A stretch of DNA of 64,000 nt from Pseudomonas sp. FeN3W (GTDB lineage: Bacteria; Pseudomonadota; Gammaproteobacteria; Pseudomonadales; Pseudomonadaceae): contig CP136010.1 of assembly GCA_030263805.2 (NCBI GenBank), positions 372,001-436,000 on the forward strand, read 5' to 3'. The position numbers and the translations under genes were made by a program. The notes under the pieces were generated by a model. That model searched no databases. It was not told where the DNA came from and saw only the letters and a list, made by a program, of their open reading frames with translations. Of this stretch, positions 51,526 through 60,442 are shown one piece after another. Each line of letters opens with the position of its first letter. The first letter of the stretch is position 1.

Positions 51526-52032
51526 ATGCTGCTTCGCTTACTGGCCGCTGGTACTTTTGCGGCACTCTGCTTGCCTGCCCTTGCGCAGGAGCACCATCAC
51601 GACCATCAGGCCGCGACACAAGCGGCGACGAGTGAGCTGGCTGTCAGCCAGGCATGGTCGCGGGCGATGCCGCCCAGCGCTCCGACTGGCGCGGTGTACT
51701 TCGTACTGGAAAATCGCGGTCAGCAGCCGCAGCGCCTGATCGGTGCGCAGACCTCACGTGCCGAAAAGACCGAGCTGCACACCCATGTGCATCAGGGCGA
51801 CATGATGAAGATGCAGCAGGTCGAGGCGGTCGACGTGCCCGCAGCCGGCAAGGTGGAGTTCAAGCCGGGCGGCAATCACGTGATGATGTTCGGGCTCAAG
51901 CAGCCGCTGGTGGCTGGGGAGAGCTTCCCGGTGACGCTGCAATTCGAGGACGGCGGCGAGATCACCACCGAGGTGAGCATTGAAGTAGACGCCCCGACTG
52001 CCGGTGCTGCCGCGTCAGGGCATCATCACTGA
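51526..52032 (+). CDS. PCuAC-type periplasmic copper chaperone
   Basis: 168 residues with a signal peptide (MLLRLLAAGTFAALCLPALA) and His-rich tails at both ends (EHHHDH and SGHHH). The copper site follows the family pattern: Met/His in ELHTHVHQGDMMKMQQVEAV and HVMMFGLKQPL, a His-x10-Met-x21-His-x-Met arrangement. It delivers Cu(I) to cytochrome oxidase assembly factors. The ribosome-binding site GGGAG precedes the ATG. Confidence 0.92.
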   Translation: MLLRLLAAGTFAALCLPALAQEHHHDHQAATQAATSELAVSQAWSRAMPPSAPTGAVYFVLENRGQQPQRLIGAQTSRAEKTELHTHVHQGDMMKMQQVEAVDVPAAGKVEFKPGGNHVMMFGLKQPLVAGESFPVTLQFEDGGEITTEVSIEVDAPTAGAAASGHHH

Positions 52033-52072
52033 GTGATCTGGCGTGCCGCTCCAGGCGGCCGCCAGTGCGCCT

Positions 52073-53431
52073 TCAGATCGCCGCCGGTGTGCGCATGGTG
52101 ACGAACTCTTCGGCGGCCGTCGGGTGTATGCCCAGCGTGTCGTCGAACATCTGCTTGGTGGCTCCGGCCTTCAGCGCCACGCCCAGCCCTTGCATGATCT
52201 CGCCGGCGTCCGGTCCCGCCATATGGCAGCCGAGCACACGGTCGGTGTCAGCATCCACCACCAGCTTCATCAGGCTGCGCTCGAGGCTATCGGTCATGGT
52301 CAGTTTCATCGGCCGGAAGCGGCTTTCGAAGATCGTGACCTTGTAGCCCTGCTCGCGCGCCTCTTCTTCGGTCAGCCCGACAGTTGCCATATTCGGCAGG
52401 CTGAACACCGCGGTCGGGATGCTCGTGTAGTCGACCTTGCGATACTGCTCCGGCTTGAACAGACGCCGCGCCACGGCCATGCCTTCGGCGAGGGCGACGG
52501 GTGTCAGCTGCACGCGACCGATTACGTCGCCGATCGCCAGAATCGAAGACACCGAGGTGCGGTATTCGTCGTCCACGGCGATGAAACCTCGGGCATCCAG
52601 CGCGACGCCGACCTGTTCCAACCCCAGGTTGTCCAGCATCGGACGGCGGCCTGTCGCGTAGAAGATGCAGTCCGCTTCCAGCGTGCGGCCGTCTTCCAGC
52701 GTCGCGAGCAGGCTGCCATCGGCCTGCTTGTCGATATGCACGATGTCGGCGTTGAACTGCAGATCCACGCCCTTCTTGATCATCTCGTCCTTCAGGTGAT
52801 CGCGGAGCGAGCCATCGAAACCGCGCAGGAACAATTCACCGCGATAGAGCAGCTTGGTATCGGCACCACAGCCATGGAAGATCGAGGCGAATTCGACGGC
52901 GATATAGCCACCACCGACCACCAGCACACGTCGCGGCAAGGATTCGAGGTAGAACGCTTCATTGGACGTGATGGCGTGCTCACGCCCCGGAATCGCCGGC
53001 ACGTGGGGCCAGCCGCCAGTAGCGATCAGGATGTGCTCGGCCGTGTACTGCTTGCCCTCGACTTCGACGGTATGGGCATCGACCAGGCGCGCATGCGCTT
53101 GCAGCAGGGTTACGCCGCTATCCACCAGGATGCTGCGGTAGATGCCGTTCAGTCGCTGGATTTCCCGGTCCTTGTTGGCAATCAGGGTCTTCCAGTCGAA
53201 GGTCGCGCCGTCGATGGTCCAGCCGTAGCCCTGTGCCTGGCCAATGTCTTCGGCGTAGTGCGCGCCATAGACCAGCAGCTTCTTCGGTACACAACCGACG
53301 TTGACACAGGTGCCGCCCAGATAACGGCTTTCCGCAACCGCCACCTTCGCGCCGAAGCCTGCAGCGAAGCGCGCTGCACGTACACCACCAGAACCTGCAC
53401 CGATGACGAATAGATCGAAGTCGTAAGCCAT
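52073..53431 (-). CDS. gor: Glutathione-disulfide reductase
   Basis: 452 residues from ATG 53431 (AAGGAG upstream; upstream frame to 53488 discarded). FAD site FDLFVIGAGSGGVRAARFAA; redox disulfide GGTCVNVGCVPKKLLVYG; NADPH fold RVLVVGGGYIAVEFASIFHG; C-terminal His in DTLGIHPTAAEEFVTM. It keeps glutathione reduced. Divergent from a glyoxalase-fold gene. Confidence 0.95.
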   Translation of the reverse strand: MAYDFDLFVIGAGSGGVRAARFAAGFGAKVAVAESRYLGGTCVNVGCVPKKLLVYGAHYAEDIGQAQGYGWTIDGATFDWKTLIANKDREIQRLNGIYRSILVDSGVTLLQAHARLVDAHTVEVEGKQYTAEHILIATGGWPHVPAIPGREHAITSNEAFYLESLPRRVLVVGGGYIAVEFASIFHGCGADTKLLYRGELFLRGFDGSLRDHLKDEMIKKGVDLQFNADIVHIDKQADGSLLATLEDGRTLEADCIFYATGRRPMLDNLGLEQVGVALDARGFIAVDDEYRTSVSSILAIGDVIGRVQLTPVALAEGMAVARRLFKPEQYRKVDYTSIPTAVFSLPNMATVGLTEEEAREQGYKVTIFESRFRPMKLTMTDSLERSLMKLVVDADTDRVLGCHMAGPDAGEIMQGLGVALKAGATKQMFDDTLGIHPTAAEEFVTMRTPAAI

Positions 53432-53502
53432 GTAATGTTGTCTCCTTCTGTAGCGAACAGCATAACCCAGGCTTTCGGCCTGAATCACCGAAGGAGTGCC
53501 GC

Positions 53503-53925
53503 ATGCGCCCTACCCTCACCCACCTGGCTCTGCACGTACCCGATCTGGACGCCTGTATCGCGTTCTATGCGCGCTTCTGCGGCATGCACGTGTTTCACGA
53601 GCGCCCTGGAAAGGGCTCACGCATCGTCTGGATGGCGGAGCCCGGAAAGGAGCGCGAATTCATCTTCGTGATGATGCCGGGCGGCAAGGATCGATCGCTG
53701 TCGGTGGACGACTACAGCCATTTCGGCTTTGCGCTGGACAGTCGAGAGGAAGTGGATACGGTCGCCGACCTGGCGCGCAGGGAAGGCTGTCTGATATGGG
53801 AGCCGCGCGACGAACCCTACCCGGTGGGCTACTACTGCGGTTTGCGCGATCCGGCAGGCAACTATGTCGAATTCAGCTACGGGCAGCCGCTTGGACCGGG
53901 GGCCGAGGATATGCCGGAGCCTTGA
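53503..53925 (+). CDS. VOC-fold lactoylglutathione-lyase-like protein
   Basis: 140 residues, two beta-alpha-beta-beta-beta modules: LTHLALHVPDLDACIAFYAR, then HFGFALDSREEVDTVADLAR and YCGLRDPAGNYVEFSYGQPL. Candidate metal ligands are His8, Glu (KEREFIFV), His (SHFGF) and Glu (YVEFSY). It could be a glyoxalase I or another vicinal-oxygen-chelate enzyme. Sitting beside gor, a glutathione-linked role is plausible. The ribosome-binding site GAAGGAG is upstream. Confidence 0.85.
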   Translation: MRPTLTHLALHVPDLDACIAFYARFCGMHVFHERPGKGSRIVWMAEPGKEREFIFVMMPGGKDRSLSVDDYSHFGFALDSREEVDTVADLARREGCLIWEPRDEPYPVGYYCGLRDPAGNYVEFSYGQPLGPGAEDMPEP

Positions 53926-53947
53926 AAAGCAAGACCCGGAAATGACT

Positions 53948-53967
53948 GGGCCACCCTGAGGTGGCCC
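53948..53967. terminator. Bidirectional terminator
   Basis: GGGCCACC-CTGA-GGTGGCCC, an 8-bp perfect stem between the convergent VOC gene and galU. Confidence 0.85.
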
Positions 53968-53974
53968 AATTGCT

Positions 53975-54814
53975 TCAGAACGCCTTACCGGTCAGGTAGA
54001 AGTTTTCGTAGCAGAAGTTGGTCGCCTCGATATAACCCTCGGCGCTACCGCAATCGAAGCGCTGTCCCTTGAACTTGTACGCCAGTACGCAACCGTCCTG
54101 AGCCTGGCGCATCAGTGCGTCGGTGATCTGGATTTCACCGCCCTTGCCCGGCTCGGTCTGCTCGATCAGCTCGAAGATGTCCGGAGTCAGGATGTAGCGG
54201 CCGATGATCGCCATGTTGGACGGCGCATCTTCCGGCTTGGGCTTCTCGACCATGTGGCTGACGCGGTAGATGTCGTCGCGGATCATCTCGCCGGCGATCA
54301 CACCGTACTTGCTGGTCTCTTCCGGCGGCACTTCCTGAATGGCAACGATCGAGCAGCGGAACTGGTTGTAGAGCTTGACCATCTGCGCCAGCACGGGATC
54401 GCCATCGAGGTTGATGCACAGGTCGTCGGCCAGGACCACGGCGAACGGCTCGTCACCGATCAGCGGGCGCCCGCTGAGAATCGCATGCCCTAGGCCCTTC
54501 ATCTCAACCTGGCGGGTGTAGGAGAAACTGCATTCGTCGATCAGGCGGCGAATACCGACCAGGTACTTTTCCTTGTCGGTGTTGCGAATCTGGTGCTCCA
54601 GCTCGTAGCTGATGTCGAAGTGGTCTTCCAGCGAGCGCTTGCCACGTCCAGTGACGATCGCAACCTGGTTCAACCCAGCCGCCAGTGCCTCTTCAACCCC
54701 GTACTGAATCAGGGGTTTGTTCACCACCGGCAGCATTTCCTTGGGCATGGCTTTGGTTGCAGGAAGAAAACGTGTGCCATATCCGGCAGCGGGAAAAAGG
54801 CATTTCTTGATCAT
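53975..54814 (-). CDS. galU: UTP-glucose-1-phosphate uridylyltransferase
   Basis: 279 residues from ATG 54814; the upstream frame is not protein-like. Nucleotidyltransferase motif FPAAGYGTRFLPATKAMPKE; substrate motifs VEEALAAGLNQVAIVTGRGK, FAVVLADDLCI (metal Asp pair), VEKPKPEDAPSNMAIIGRYI and KFKGQRFDCGSAEGYIEATN. It makes UDP-glucose for LPS, exopolysaccharide and trehalose. Size normal for pseudomonads. Confidence 0.95.
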   Translation of the reverse strand: MIKKCLFPAAGYGTRFLPATKAMPKEMLPVVNKPLIQYGVEEALAAGLNQVAIVTGRGKRSLEDHFDISYELEHQIRNTDKEKYLVGIRRLIDECSFSYTRQVEMKGLGHAILSGRPLIGDEPFAVVLADDLCINLDGDPVLAQMVKLYNQFRCSIVAIQEVPPEETSKYGVIAGEMIRDDIYRVSHMVEKPKPEDAPSNMAIIGRYILTPDIFELIEQTEPGKGGEIQITDALMRQAQDGCVLAYKFKGQRFDCGSAEGYIEATNFCYENFYLTGKAF

Positions 54815-55418
54815 GTGAGTCCTTGAAGTAAAGGTTCCAGTCGATGCACTGCCATCAAGAACAGCAGCTGCCTTGCGGTGTTGCCCGGCCATGCCGGCGT
54901 AGAGCCTACGACCATCGTTTTGCAGCGGGGTTCGCTGCGACCTCCACGGTCGATGCAGATTATGTGCCTGCCCTTCGGAGACACTGGTTTTGCGGCTCCG
55001 GCGGGTCGCCACGCTAATGGCGGCCGGGGCGCTCTGTAAAGCCGTCTGTCGGTGTTTTTTAGCGTGCCAGTGATGTCGAAAAAACAGGACGCGCTACGCA
55101 AGTATCCATAGCCGATGATCATTACACCTTTGTCGCATGTCGCACCGAAAGTGAGCTGAACGATCCATGACCTGAGTCAGGGAAATGTGCAATTGCACTG
55201 TTGTCGGTCGCCCGAAGCACTTTTCTTGTGCCGAAAAGCAATACCATAGCGCCGCCCAATAATGGCGCATGGCCATCAATCGCGGCTGATTTCAAGAATT
55301 CGCACAGCACGCCGATATCAGCAGGTGACCGCCTGTTCAATGCTGCGCCGCAAGTATCCGCAGAGCAGCAGTGCGCAATGGCAGCTGACCCCGCGTGGCA
55401 GTAGTACTAAGGAAAACC
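54815..55418. other. Intergenic region galU to chemoreceptor
   Basis: About 600 bases holding the divergent promoters of galU and the chemoreceptor gene. GTGCAATTGCAC (55197-55208) is a perfect 12-base palindrome. The short frames here have no ribosome-binding sites and are not supported. Confidence 0.5.
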
Positions 55419-57041
55419 ATGAACAACAGCTCCGCCTCTCGACAAATGTCCGTGCAGACCAAGATCAACCTGGCCCTGGTGCTGGTCCTGGTGGCGATCA
55501 TGTCTGCCTCGTTGTTCTTCTCTGCCAGCACGGAGAAGCGGCTCGTGCTCCAGGTCGTCGAGCAGCAGACCAAGGATGCTGCCGACTCCTATTTCGATAG
55601 CATCAACACCATGATGCTGACCGGCACCATGGCTCAGCGAGAGGTGCTGCGGAACAAGATCCTCGCGCGCCCGGGCGTCATCGATGCCCGCATCATCCGC
55701 GGGGAAGAAATCACCAAGGTGTTCGGCCCGGGCTATGATCACCAGGCTCCCGCCGACGCGTTGGATCGCCGCGCGCTGAGCGGTGAAGAAATCATCGAGG
55801 TCAACAAACAGAACGGCGGCCGCGTACTGACGGTCATCAATCCCATCCTCGCCCACTCTGACTACCGCGGCACCAACTGCCTGACCTGCCACCAGGTCGG
55901 CGAGAACGCGGTAATGGGCGCTGTACGCATCAGTTATGACCTCAAGGCGCTGGACCAGGAAGTCGACCGCAATATCATGATCAGCGGCGGGATTCAGTTG
56001 CTGCTGCTGTTCATCGGCGTGGTGGTCATGTGCCTGACCGTGCGCCACGTGATCATCCGCCGCATCACTGCCATGCGCCACACCATGAATAGCATGGCCG
56101 AGAACGAAGACCTCAGCCGCAGCGTCGAGGTGGGGGCGAAAGACGAAATCGGTGCGATGGGCGATGCCTTCAACCGCATGATCGGCAAGTTCCGCCATAG
56201 CCTGGAGGCCGTCGCGGGCGTTACCCATCAGCTCAGTGATGTCTCCGAGCGGGTATCCCATGTCGCCGAGAAGACCCTGGCCGCCGTCAACGAGCAACGC
56301 AGCGAGACCGATATGGTCGCCTCGGCAATGAACGAGATGAGCGCGACCGTGCAGGAAGTGGCACGCAACGCCAGCCAGACCGCCACCGCGTCGACCGGCG
56401 CTGACAACGAATCCAAGGCCGGTGTGAAAGTCGCCACCGAGGCGCTGGACGGTATCGAGGTGCTGATCGCCGAGATCGAGAAAGCCGCCCAGGTCATCCA
56501 GCGGGTCGAGAGCGACAGTGCCAGCATCGACATGGTGCTCGGCGTGATCAATGGCATCGCCGAGCAAACCAACCTGCTGGCGCTGAACGCCGCCATCGAG
56601 GCGGCACGCGCCGGCGAACAGGGCCGCGGCTTTGCGGTGGTGGCCGATGAGGTACGCACTCTTGCCTCGCGCACGCAGAAATCCACCGAAGAAATCCAGA
56701 CCATGATCGAGCAACTGCAAAGCGGCGTTCGCAATGCAGTGCAGGCGATGAGCGAAGCGCAACTGCGTGCTCGCTCGGGTTCGCAATGCGTCGAGAAAGC
56801 TGCGCAAAGCCTGGGCGTGATCGCCGACGAGGTGGGCACCATCAACGAGATGAACACCCAGATCGCCACGGCCGCCGAACAGCAGAGCGCGGTTGCCGAA
56901 GAGATCAATCGCAACATCACGACCATCAGCCGTATTGCAGACACCACTTCGGCTGACGCATCCCAGACCTCGCAGATCAGCGACGAACTGGTGCGCCTGG
57001 CAACCGAGCTGAACCGCCTGGTCGGCCAGTTCAAGCTCTGA
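55419..57041 (+). CDS. Methyl-accepting chemotaxis protein with haem-c motif
   Basis: 540 residues from ATG 55419 (AAGGA upstream). Membrane helix 1 KINLALVLVLVAIMSASLFF; periplasmic domain residues 45-190; helix 2 ISGGIQLLLLFIGVVVMCLT; HAMP domain ITAMRHTMNSMAENEDLSRS; then a long signalling coil with the conserved tip IAEQTNLLALNAAIEAARAG. The periplasmic domain contains TNCLTCHQVGE, a CxxCH covalent haem motif, so it may sense redox state, oxygen or nitric oxide. The signalling output is to CheA/CheW. Confidence 0.92.
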   Translation: MNNSSASRQMSVQTKINLALVLVLVAIMSASLFFSASTEKRLVLQVVEQQTKDAADSYFDSINTMMLTGTMAQREVLRNKILARPGVIDARIIRGEEITKVFGPGYDHQAPADALDRRALSGEEIIEVNKQNGGRVLTVINPILAHSDYRGTNCLTCHQVGENAVMGAVRISYDLKALDQEVDRNIMISGGIQLLLLFIGVVVMCLTVRHVIIRRITAMRHTMNSMAENEDLSRSVEVGAKDEIGAMGDAFNRMIGKFRHSLEAVAGVTHQLSDVSERVSHVAEKTLAAVNEQRSETDMVASAMNEMSATVQEVARNASQTATASTGADNESKAGVKVATEALDGIEVLIAEIEKAAQVIQRVESDSASIDMVLGVINGIAEQTNLLALNAAIEAARAGEQGRGFAVVADEVRTLASRTQKSTEEIQTMIEQLQSGVRNAVQAMSEAQLRARSGSQCVEKAAQSLGVIADEVGTINEMNTQIATAAEQQSAVAEEINRNITTISRIADTTSADASQTSQISDELVRLATELNRLVGQFKL

Positions 57042-57048
57042 CCACTGC

Positions 57049-57071
57049 GGCGCGGCCTTCCCGGCCGCGCC
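57049..57071 (+). terminator. GC-rich hairpin after chemoreceptor gene
   Basis: GGCGCGGCC-TTCCC-GGCCGCGCC, a 9-bp perfect stem 7 bases after the stop. Not followed by a T-run. Confidence 0.65.
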
Positions 57072-57260
57072 CGGGCGCCTTTCGAATCGTCCAATGGTGC
57101 GGTTCGGAGTGCCGCCGGGGCGCTATTCTTGATCTGAGACAGTCGGCGCACCGGGCCGAATCGTCCATAATTCGCGCCCATGACCTGCCTGAGCCGGACA
57201 CACCCGAGGGTGATACCGCGTTCCGCGCCCGACTCCGAATTCAACCTTAGGTAAACGAAC

Positions 57261-58649
57261 ATGGACCAACTGCCGAGCTTCGACCGCGCTCTGGTCGAGA
57301 AATACGACCGTCCAGGTCCGCGCTACACCTCCTACCCCACGGCCCCACAGTTCCACCAGGCCTTCGCCCAGGATGATTACCGTGCCGCCGCTGCACGCAG
57401 CAATCAGGCACAGACGCCCAAGCCGCTATCGGTGTACATCCACATTCCGTTCTGCAAGAGCCTTTGCTACTACTGCGCCTGCAACAAGATCATCACCCAC
57501 AAGACCGAACGCGCCGTCGAGTACCTCGAGTACCTCAAGCGCGAAATCGCCATGCAGGGCGAACTGTTCGATCGTTCGCGCAAGCTCACGCAGCTACACC
57601 TTGGCGGTGGCACACCCACCTACTTCACCAGCGAACAGCTGGCCGACCTGATGGCGAGCCTGCATCAGGCCTTCAATATGGATGACAGCGACAGCCACGA
57701 GTTCTCGCTGGAAGTCGACCCGCGCACCGTTACGCCCGAGCAGATCCACGGTCTGCGCAAGCTGGGCTTCAACCGCCTGAGCTTCGGTGTGCAGGATTTC
57801 GATGAGCAGGTGCAGATCGCCGTCAACCGCATCCAGACCGAAGAACAGACCCGCGAGCTGGTTCAGGCTGCCCGCGACGCGCAGTTCAAGTCCATCAGCG
57901 TCGACCTGATCTATGGCCTGCCGCTGCAGACGGTCGCCAGCTTCAACACCACACTGGACAAGATCATCGATATTCGCCCGGACCGCATCGCCGCTTACAG
58001 CTATGCGCATCTGCCGGAGTTGGTGAGAGCGCAGAAGCTGATCCGCCCCGAGGACATGCCGCCGCCGGAGCGCAAGCTCGAGCTGCTGGAGCTGACCATC
58101 CAGCGCCTTACCGCCGCCGGCTACATCTATATCGGCATGGATCACTTCTCGCTGCCCGATGACGAACTGGCCCTGGCCCGCGCCAATGGCACGCTGCAGC
58201 GCAACTTCCAGGGTTACTCGACCCACGCCGATTGCGACCTGATCGGGCTGGGCATTTCCTCCATCGGCAAGGTCGCCGACAGCTACAGCCAGAACGTCAA
58301 GGAACTCTCGCAGTATTACGCACGCCTCAACGAAGGCATGCTGCCGGTGCAGCGCGGGTACAAGCTGAGCGACGATGACTGCCTGCGCCGTGACGTCATC
58401 GTGTCGCTGATGTGCCACAGTCGCGTCGACTACCACCAGATCGAACAGAAACATGGCATCGATTTCCGGGAATACTTCGCCGATTCGCTGGCGAAGCTCG
58501 CCGAACCGGTTGCCGATGGCCTGGTCGAGCTGCACGACGATGCGCTGATCCTGTTGCCGCAAGGGCAGCTGATGATGCGCAATGTCGCCATGGCCTTCGA
58601 TGCCTACCTCGGCGGCGAGCAACGCGGGCGTTTTTCGCGCACGGTCTGA
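57261..58649 (+). CDS. hemN: Oxygen-independent coproporphyrinogen III oxidase
   Basis: 462 residues, radical-SAM enzyme of anaerobic haem synthesis. N-terminus DRPGPRYTSYPTAPQFHQAF; iron-sulfur site HIPFCKSLCYYCACNKIIT (CxxxCxxC); SAM and substrate segments LGGGTPTYFTSEQL, RLSFGVQDFDEQVQ, FQGYSTHADCDLIGLGISSI. It converts coproporphyrinogen III to protoporphyrinogen IX. In other pseudomonads it is Anr-regulated; only a very degenerate site (TTGAT-4-GACAG, about 57130) is visible here, so regulation is not shown. Confidence 0.95.
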   Translation: MDQLPSFDRALVEKYDRPGPRYTSYPTAPQFHQAFAQDDYRAAAARSNQAQTPKPLSVYIHIPFCKSLCYYCACNKIITHKTERAVEYLEYLKREIAMQGELFDRSRKLTQLHLGGGTPTYFTSEQLADLMASLHQAFNMDDSDSHEFSLEVDPRTVTPEQIHGLRKLGFNRLSFGVQDFDEQVQIAVNRIQTEEQTRELVQAARDAQFKSISVDLIYGLPLQTVASFNTTLDKIIDIRPDRIAAYSYAHLPELVRAQKLIRPEDMPPPERKLELLELTIQRLTAAGYIYIGMDHFSLPDDELALARANGTLQRNFQGYSTHADCDLIGLGISSIGKVADSYSQNVKELSQYYARLNEGMLPVQRGYKLSDDDCLRRDVIVSLMCHSRVDYHQIEQKHGIDFREYFADSLAKLAEPVADGLVELHDDALILLPQGQLMMRNVAMAFDAYLGGEQRGRFSRTV

Positions 58650-58804
58650 CCGCGCTAGCGGCTTCACAGCGGGCGGCGCCAGCCGCCTGCTGTCTTACGC
58701 GAGGCTTCCGCTGATCACCGGGCAATTGCCAAACGCCGCTCAAACTGTATAAATAACCAGTCTTTGAGCGGGCCGCGCGCGCCCCCAGCTGCAGCGGATG
58801 TGCA

Positions 58805-60442
58805 ATGCGTCAGGCCCTGGAAAATCCCTTCTACTACCTTGAAAACTTCCGACAGGTTCTGGCCTGGGTGAGCCGTCACCACAGTGATCTGCTGGATGAA
58901 ACCGAGCTGGCGTTTATCGAACGTTTCGCCCTGCTGCCGCAGCCTTCCCAGGCACTGTTGGTACGCATGGTCATGCGCAAGGGCATGCTGTTTCGGGCAA
59001 GCAAGCTGCGCTATCCGGAGATTGGCTGCTCGCGTCGCGCGGTCGAGCCATTGATCGATCAGGGGTGGGTCGATGCCTCTTCGGCCCTGACGCTCGAGCA
59101 GCTGTTCGCTTTGTTGACCAAAGGCGAGCTGCTGCAGGTGTTCGGGGCATCTGCATCAGCCAGCCTGCGCAAGGCCGAGCTGCTGGATAACCTGCGTGCC
59201 GGTCACCAGATGGCCAAGCCGTTTCAGGCGTGGTGCAGCCAGATCGAAGACGCCGTATTTGCCTTATGCATCGACGATCTCTGTGAGCGCCTGCGTTTGC
59301 TGTTCTTCGGCAACATCCATCAGGACTGGTCCGAATTCGTTCTGGCCGACCTCGGCATCTATCGTTACGAGCAGGTCGTCTTCTCGCCCAGCTCCCGCGC
59401 CTTCAACTGCCGCACCGAGCTGGATGCCTATCTGCATCTGCATCGTTGCCGCGAGCGTTTCGATAGCGGCGAGCCGTTGAGCGACGTGCTGGCCGACGTG
59501 CCCGATGCGCCCTATACCAACGCCTGGCTGGAAAGCCGCCGCGGCAAGTTATTGCTACGCATCGGGCAGCAGTTCGAGCGCATCGGTGACCTGACAGAGG
59601 CCCTGCGTCTGCATGCCTCCAATAGCTATCCCGGAGCCCGCGAGCGAGCGATTCGTGTGCTCGAACGCTGTGGCCAGCCTGCAGCAGCGCTGAAGCTGCT
59701 GCACCAGGCACAGGCTGCACCGCAGAGTGAGCACGAACTGCAGCAACTGCAGCGAATCAAACCGCGCCTGCAACGCAGTCTGGGTATTCCCACAGATCGC
59801 TTAGGCAGTCGTAAACCGGAGCAGCTCGACCTGATCCTGCCCCGCGCCGGCGTTAGCGTCGAGCACGCGGTGCGCGAGCACCTGTCGAGGCCAGACGCCC
59901 CCGTCTACTACGTCGAGAATGCCCTGGTCGGTTCGTTGTTCGGTCTGCTTTGCTGGGACGCGATCTTCGCACCACTGCCGGGGGCGTTCTTCCACCCCTT
60001 TCACTGGGCACCGGCCGATCTGAATCGTGCGGATTTCCATCAACGGCGTGCCGACCTGTTTGCCGCGTGCCTGGCCTGTCTCGACACTGACGACTACCGC
60101 GACTGCATCTGGCGCACCTTCCAGGCAAAGCTCGGCATTCACAACGCGTTCGTCGCCTGGGGGCTGCTCGACGAGGAACTGCTGGCCTATGCCCTGGCAT
60201 GCATTCCCGCCACGCATCTGAAGCTGATGTTCCAGCGCATCCTTGCCGATGTTTGCGGCAATCGTACTGGCCTGCCGGACCTTATCCAGCTGTGGCCCGA
60301 AGAGCGCCGCTATCGGATGATCGAGGTCAAAGGCCCGGGCGATCGCCTGCAGGACAACCAGAAGCGCTGGATCGATTACGCCCATCAGCACGGTCTGCCT
60401 ATCGCGGTCTGCCATGTGCAATGGGCCGAGGTCATGGCGTGA
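58805..60442 (+). CDS. FAN1-like VRR-NUC nuclease
   Basis: 545 residues. Nuclease domain at the C-terminus: NRTGLPDLIQLWPEERRYRM, IEVKGPGDRLQDNQKRWIDY, with the Asp, Glu-Val-Lys and Gln of the VRR-NUC PD-(D/E)XK fold. The N-terminal two thirds hold SAP-like and TPR-like helices (EIGCSRRAVEPLIDQGWVDA) as in bacterial FAN1, a 5' flap endonuclease that unhooks interstrand crosslinks. The stop overlaps the downstream helicase start by 4 bases, implying joint function. Confidence 0.9.
   Translation: MRQALENPFYYLENFRQVLAWVSRHHSDLLDETELAFIERFALLPQPSQALLVRMVMRKGMLFRASKLRYPEIGCSRRAVEPLIDQGWVDASSALTLEQLFALLTKGELLQVFGASASASLRKAELLDNLRAGHQMAKPFQAWCSQIEDAVFALCIDDLCERLRLLFFGNIHQDWSEFVLADLGIYRYEQVVFSPSSRAFNCRTELDAYLHLHRCRERFDSGEPLSDVLADVPDAPYTNAWLESRRGKLLLRIGQQFERIGDLTEALRLHASNSYPGARERAIRVLERCGQPAAALKLLHQAQAAPQSEHELQQLQRIKPRLQRSLGIPTDRLGSRKPEQLDLILPRAGVSVEHAVREHLSRPDAPVYYVENALVGSLFGLLCWDAIFAPLPGAFFHPFHWAPADLNRADFHQRRADLFAACLACLDTDDYRDCIWRTFQAKLGIHNAFVAWGLLDEELLAYALACIPATHLKLMFQRILADVCGNRTGLPDLIQLWPEERRYRMIEVKGPGDRLQDNQKRWIDYAHQHGLPIAVCHVQWAEVMA

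Noticed and set aside
55407..56807. 466-codon minus-strand frame
   Set aside because: Antisense to the chemoreceptor gene; His-rich low-complexity translation typical of a GC-rich shadow frame.
57129..57145. Anr/Dnr box before hemN
   Set aside because: TTGAT is followed by 4 bases and GACAG, not ATCAA; too degenerate to call.
60199..60438. N-terminal extension of the helicase frame
   Set aside because: It overlaps the end of the nuclease gene in another frame; GTG 60439 with a 4-base overlap is the natural coupled start.
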